A DNA stretch of 22,457 nucleotides. Origin: Gracilaria domingensis. Taxonomy: Eukaryota > Rhodophyta > Florideophyceae > Gracilariales > Gracilariaceae. How positions within the stretch are numbered: the first letter of the stretch is position 1; each line of letters starts with the position of its first letter. A model generated the notes under the pieces. That model ran no database searches, was not told the origin of the DNA, and worked only from the letters and a program-made list of their open reading frames with translations. The translations under genes and the position numbers were made by a program. Where the stretch lies: NCBI GenBank assembly GCA_022539475.1, contig VCMS01000500.1:1-22457 (forward strand). The letters run 5' to 3'. This document shows positions 19,165-22,457 of this stretch, piece after piece.

Positions 19165-19832
19165 TCGGTGCTTGACCCCGGGCGGTACTGCACATCGTAC
19201 TCAAACTCCGAGAGTCTCAGACGCCATCGGGCCAGACGACCCGATGCGTCCGCCAAGCCTAATATCCACCTCAAGGAGTCGTGATCCGTTCGGAGCGTGA
19301 AGCGCACACCATATAGGTAAGGACGTAGCATGAGCATGCTCCAAACAACCGCTAGGCATTCCTTCTCCGTTACGGTGTAGTTCTGCTCCGCTTGGTTAAG
19401 AGCTCTACTCCAATACCCAATTGGTGCGAGCTTGCCGTCCTCCTGTTCCTGCATTAGGCAGCAACCTATTTGGGCGTCCGACGCATCCGTGTCCAGTGTA
19501 TACGGGAGTCCCGTTTTGGGCAATGCCAGTACCGGTGGGGAGAGAAGCGCTGCTTTCAATGTATAGAACGCCTCTACCTCGTCCTCTTCCAGGTGGTCAA
19601 AGTGTGTGGGCTGCCCCTTCTGCAACCTCCGGTTCAGGGGTGCGGCTATCTTTGCAAACCCTTGATGAACCGCCGGTAGACGTTGCATAGACCTATAAAG
19701 GATCGTATGTCCGTCTGCGACGTAGGGAGCTTCGCTTCCTGTACCGCTCGGATATTCCGTTTGGTCACTTCGAGTTTCCCGGGGCTTATTGTATGCCCTA
19801 GGTACTCTACCTCTTGGTTGAAGAACATACAC
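19140..19832 (-). CDS. RNase H domain of pol
   Basis: This Ty3/gypsy-type RNase H removes RNA from the RNA:DNA hybrid. Meaningful sequence begins at GFAKIAAPLNRRL (about residue 58), just after the frame change from RT near 19656; the earlier residues are out of frame. Visible motifs are YTLDTDASDAQIG (first catalytic Asp about 116), YTVTEKECLAVVW (Glu156) and LRTDHDSLRW (Asp183), then YRPGS before the next frame change. Catalytic residues appear preserved. Confidence 0.85.
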   Translation of the reverse strand: MYVLQPRGRVPRAYNKPRETRSDQTEYPSGTGSEAPYVADGHTILYRSMQRLPAVHQGFAKIAAPLNRRLQKGQPTHFDHLEEDEVEAFYTLKAALLSPPVLALPKTGLPYTLDTDASDAQIGCCLMQEQEDGKLAPIGYWSRALNQAEQNYTVTEKECLAVVWSMLMLRPYLYGVRFTLRTDHDSLRWILGLADASGRLARWRLRLSEFEYDVQYRPGSSTEWRMHCPG

Positions 19833-20470
19833 TTTCGTAGTTTGAGGGTCACGCCTGCCTCTTGTAGCAACTGCAGTACCACTTGGACGTGTGAGAAGTG
19901 CTTCTCTATGGACCTCGAGTAGATGACTACGTCATCTATGTATACCAATGCGGTTGTCCACTTCACTTTAGACAGTATAATGTCTAACGCCCTTTGGAAG
20001 GTAGCGGGGGCGTTTCTTAAACCAAACGGCATGCGTAAGAAGCGATACAGGCCTGCGTGGCATGTAAACGCAGTCTTATCACGGTCACCCTCTGGTATTT
20101 CGATCTGCCAATACCCGCAGTTGGCGTCCAGTGTGGTAAAGATGTTCGCATCTCCTAGGGAGTCGATGCATTCATCCATCCTCGGGATGGGGTACGAGTC
20201 CCTTACCGTTACGGCATTAAGTTTTCTGTAGTCAATACAGAACCTCATACGGGTCTCTCCTCGTTTTTGGACTAGCACTACAGGGCTAGCCCATTCCGAG
20301 TTTGCCGGTTCTATAACCCCCTCGCGGAGCATCCGCTCTACCTCCTCCAGCTCTACCTCACGGGCCTTATGTCCCGCACGGTATGGCTGTTGGTGGATGG
20401 GACGGGAGTCCGGTTTGAGGTCAATCCTGTGCTGGGTGGCCTTAATGGCTCCCAGCTTACCCGACCACAT
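19646..20470 (-). CDS. Reverse transcriptase of pol
   Basis: This is an uninterrupted RT domain. HRIDLKPDSRPIHQQPYR leads into the fingers; then come ASPVVLVQKR, MRFCIDYRKLN, FTTLDANCGYWQIEI (catalytic Asp115), RMPFGLRNAPATFQR and LVYIDDVVIYS (Asp179 and Asp180 of the YxDD box), then YLGHTIS and SFIGLCNVYRRFI. All three metal-binding Asp are present. The same frame continues upstream of the first Met as EELRARILGLLEPFSTMW, back to an in-frame TGA at 20522-20524, and resumes beyond it, so RT and the upstream linker share one frame. The frame leaves RT by a -1 change at 19656-19658 into RNase H. Confidence 0.92.
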   Translation of the reverse strand: MWSGKLGAIKATQHRIDLKPDSRPIHQQPYRAGHKAREVELEEVERMLREGVIEPANSEWASPVVLVQKRGETRMRFCIDYRKLNAVTVRDSYPIPRMDECIDSLGDANIFTTLDANCGYWQIEIPEGDRDKTAFTCHAGLYRFLRMPFGLRNAPATFQRALDIILSKVKWTTALVYIDDVVIYSRSIEKHFSHVQVVLQLLQEAGVTLKLRKCMFFNQEVEYLGHTISPGKLEVTKRNIRAVQEAKLPTSQTDIRSFIGLCNVYRRFIKGLQR

Positions 20471-20521
20471 GGTACTGAATGGCTCCAGGAGTCCAAGGAT
20501 CCGAGCTCTGAGCTCTTCCCT

Positions 20522-20860
20522 TCAAGTCCTATATTCACCTCCGTCTTCCAATTGGTCACTGGGGTCGAGCTCCAGTTTCTGGTCTTCTCGCTCAGCTAGT
20601 CGCTGCACCATATGGTCTGTTCGCGACGAATTCAACGAATTGACACTGCCCCCCCCTTCCTTAGCATCCACGACCTCGTGGGACCATTGTGGTATAATCG
20701 TAAAGATCGTACGGGGAGCCGGTAAGGCAAGACCAATTACGGTGTGTTTTGGCAACTTGACCGGGCGGTTGCTGAAGTTACTCAGGTAGACCTGAAACGG
20801 TTTTGTCGGTATGTTGTCGACTATACCATTCGCCATTAAGGTCATGTGTCGTTCGGCCAA
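20522..20860 (-). CDS. Protease-RT linker of pol
   Basis: The frame contains FQVYLSNFSNRPVKLPKHTVIGLA, the conserved strand-rich segment that lies between protease and RT in Ty3/gypsy polyproteins, then a Glu/Asp-rich linker. It is in the same frame as RT and separated from it by a single TGA codon. It also holds the internal purine tract (encoding DAKEGGGS). Confidence 0.72.
   Translation of the reverse strand: MAERHMTLMANGIVDNIPTKPFQVYLSNFSNRPVKLPKHTVIGLALPAPRTIFTIIPQWSHEVVDAKEGGGSVNSLNSSRTDHMVQRLAEREDQKLELDPSDQLEDGGEYRT
20649..20664 (-). promoter_or_regulatory. Internal polypurine tract, a near copy of the 3' tract
   Basis: On the minus strand it reads CTAAGGAAGGGGGGGG; with the preceding G it shares GCTAAGGAA plus the long G run with the tract at the pol end. 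Some retroelements (HIV-1, Ty1) carry a second, central polypurine tract that primes a second plus-strand. Here the tract is also coding, so the resemblance may be selected or incidental. Confidence 0.4.
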
Positions 20861-21400
20861 CCGTGAATGGTTCTGAACGGATAACAGGCCAGGTTGTTGG
20901 CATGTGACCTTTCACTACCAGGTGGTCATTAGGCGGTATTGTTACGCTTTGCCCATCGCACCTTGTTGGAGAGTGTGTTTCCGGGACCGGTTGGTGTCGA
21001 GTGGCTGGTTCTCTTTCGGAGAGCACCCTTTGTGGTTGACAATAATGGCGATCCGGGGCCATTATGGAAAGCAGACTGTCCTTAGGAACGTGGAAAATTG
21101 CCTGACATGTCTGGTCTATAAAAGGTTGTGCCGAGGATGCAGTCTGTTGCCAGTTGGTTAACACTATGAAGCGAACTTCGGACCCTCATGGTGTCAAATA
21201 AGTACCATTCTGGTAAGCGCTTCCTGATGACGGGTAGTGGTCTGTTGTTGGCGTCACAGTGGGTTAGTTACATGTACATTGTCTGAAGCTTATAAGTTGT
21301 GTTAGTTAATCTTTGGCATTCACAGATTAGGTCCTGCTCCGGTTGTCCGGACAGTACGCATGGTACAGTGGGTTAGAAGTACAACCCGAGGTGCGTTTAC
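20861..21400 (-). pseudogene. Aspartic protease region of pol, degraded
   Basis: Segments in different frames match the Ty3/gypsy protease and its C-terminal flank: a TTGAGPNL box near 21329-21352 where DTGAGPNL is expected, NNRPLPVI, QLATDCILG near 21150, and VTIPPNDHLVVKGHM near 20920-20970. The active-site Asp is not readable in the same frame as the Gly-Ala box, and several stops intervene. Together they place a protease directly upstream of the RT linker, in a damaged state. Confidence 0.5.
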
Positions 21401-22457
21401 GCTTAAGTTACTTATGCTTGAGAAAGCATATCGGTTCGGTGCCGTCATGAGGCTCTCCTCATCCCTGTAAACCAATGGGTATTGTCTATACTGCACCCAC
21501 TTGGTCTGGAAGGCCTTCCGTCGTTCGAGCAGTTGGGGAAGGCCTCGTTATGCCCAACTGTTCGGCGTTCCGGCCTGCGGGGCGGGGGATCCGTTTTGGT
21601 CCTGCTCCGTGACGAGGTGTACCTATGAGGTGTCGGCTTGCTTGGGTCGTCGCATTTGCGTGTCCCGTGCCTGCGCTCCGTGCGGGGGCCCAAATCATAT
21701 CCTGGTGGTTCTGCTGGCGGAGCAGTCAGTGGAAGCGTTCCCTGTTCTGCGGAGCCACTACTTGGGCACGTCTGTTGCCAAGTGGTGGTGCGACAAGACA
21801 GAACCCACAAGAGGGGATGTGCCGGTTGTGGGGTCCTTCATCGCGAGCGACGACGCGCGCGATGGGGACGGCCTCCAGTCGGTATGCACTCTCGTTTGCT
21901 GCGGGTATGGTCCTTGTTACCATATGGCTTGAATGGTACCGCTAGGACCGGGACTGAGACCGGTAACGGATACCTGTGATGGTGGAGCTTGAGGTTGTTC
22001 GAGGGTGGCTCGCCTGGATAAGGGAGCTGGACCAGGAGGATTACCGTGCGATCAGTTGTCGGTTGTGCAGCACCGAAGTGGCTGGGGTGACCCTGGGAGG
22101 CGTATTGTGTGGACGCCTCCCCCGAGTGTCTACTTCTCCTCTACGCGTCCAAACACTGACCGCCTGGTTTTTCCTTTCTCCTTCGATGGTTTGCCAAGTG
22201 GTGCGGAGGTCTTTCCTGGCCCTGACCAGGAACGGTGGTCGCCTACCCTGTGCATGCGGGGCTAGTGCGTGTTAGTCGACGCGTCGGTTGGTAGCTAGGT
22301 AAGTTTATCGAACCTGTGATCGGATAGACTCGCACGGTTGTCCGCGTCATTGAAGTTCAACCTTTTGGTAGTATAAGACGCTTCCACGCGGGAAGCCAAT
22401 GGCCCATAAGGAGGCGAGCGAATTCCAATTCGGGTTTTGTCCGCGCGCTGCGGTACG
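21401..22457. other. Right-edge retroelement DNA without a recognised gene
   Basis: Gag should lie here if pol is arranged conventionally. Minus-strand frames (21445-21810, and an ATG-less frame at about 22050-22275) are Arg/Pro/Ser-rich, but I find no Gag signature and no CCHC knuckle. Plus-strand frames (21501-21932, 21976-22275) have no family match. The ACC-N4-GGT motif and its one-off variants continue to at least 22369, so the element probably extends past the window. Confidence 0.4.

Larger units (their letters stand above)
12919..22369. repeat. Dispersed palindromic motif ACC-N4-GGT, at least 32 copies
   Basis: Starts counted by eye: 12919, 13007, 13067, 13318, 13654, 13752, 14025, 14504, 14597, 14678, 15762, 16579, 16669, 16844, 16888, 16912, 17276, 17342, 17523, 17678, 17891, 17952, 18116, 18217, 18505, 19013, 19064, 19809, 20607, 20917, 20986, 22360. 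Frequent inner tetramers are ACTT, ACGT, AGTT and ATGT. Many one-off variants (GCC or TCC in place of ACC, or a 5-base spacer) lie between them. I found one copy in 1-12900 (982). Six fixed bases predict roughly two to three hits in 9.5 kb at even composition. Copies lie in non-coding DNA and inside ORFs on both strands and are not locked to one codon phase. Confidence 0.8.
17234..22457 (-). mobile_element. Ty3/gypsy (Metaviridae-type, chromodomain-bearing) LTR retrotransposon, partial
   Basis: The order protease - reverse transcriptase - RNase H - integrase - chromodomain on the minus strand defines a Ty3/gypsy chromovirus-like element. It is read from right to left and runs off or decays at the right edge. 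The coding frame is broken at about four places plus one in-frame TGA. LTRs, primer-binding site and target-site duplication are not identified. A Gag with a CCHC knuckle is not visible in the 1 kb upstream of the protease remnant. Confidence 0.85.

Noticed and set aside
1..22457. CRISPR arrays, rRNA genes, bacterial operons
   Set aside because: No regularly spaced repeats with unique spacers, no rRNA-like sequence and no Shine-Dalgarno-linked gene strings were seen.

Overview
The window looks like nuclear DNA of an intron-poor eukaryote, probably a protist or alga; the lineage cannot be fixed from the sequence. The evidence is a chromodomain-bearing Ty3/gypsy retrotransposon, a hAT-type transposase remnant, an XendoU-type ribonuclease, an ABHD4/5-type lipid hydrolase and a GH16 beta-glucanase, with no bacterial operon structure.

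Layout: 1-6.78 kb has no gene I can support. It holds a GC-rich island at about 2.66-3.16 kb and a strongly A/C-rich, strand-asymmetric stretch at about 4.25-6.78 kb. From 6.78 to 11.08 kb lies a small gene cluster: a frame-broken GH16 glucanase (+), a short ORF that may be a leader exon (+), an alpha/beta hydrolase with one frame break (+), and an intact poly(U)-specific endoribonuclease (-) facing the hydrolase. At 11.67-12.73 kb are a near-perfect inverted repeat and the C-terminal part of a hAT transposase (-).

From about 12.9 kb to the right edge the DNA changes character and belongs to one or more retroelements. On the minus strand a Ty3/gypsy pol runs from about 21.4 kb down to 17.249 kb in the order protease remnant, linker, reverse transcriptase, RNase H, integrase, chromodomain. 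A purine tract lies at its end and a similar tract lies inside it. On the plus strand, facing pol tail to tail, are two overlapping ORFs (14365-16299 and 16292-17095) joined by an ATGAATGA stop/start overlap and followed by a polyadenylation signal. ORF1 is an orphan and ORF2 ends in an Arg-Gly-rich tail. No Gag with a zinc knuckle is visible upstream of pol, so the plus-strand pair could be a Gag-like unit in an ambisense arrangement, an antisense accessory gene, or a second element.

Two observations stand out. First, the degenerate palindrome ACC-N4-GGT occurs at least 32 times between 12.9 and 22.4 kb, but I found it only once in the first 12.9 kb. It lies in coding and non-coding DNA, beside genes on both strands and in more than one codon phase. 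Second, nearly every frame break in otherwise conserved genes falls at a short mononucleotide run and is of the single-base-loss type, so some apparent pseudogenes may be assembly artefacts.
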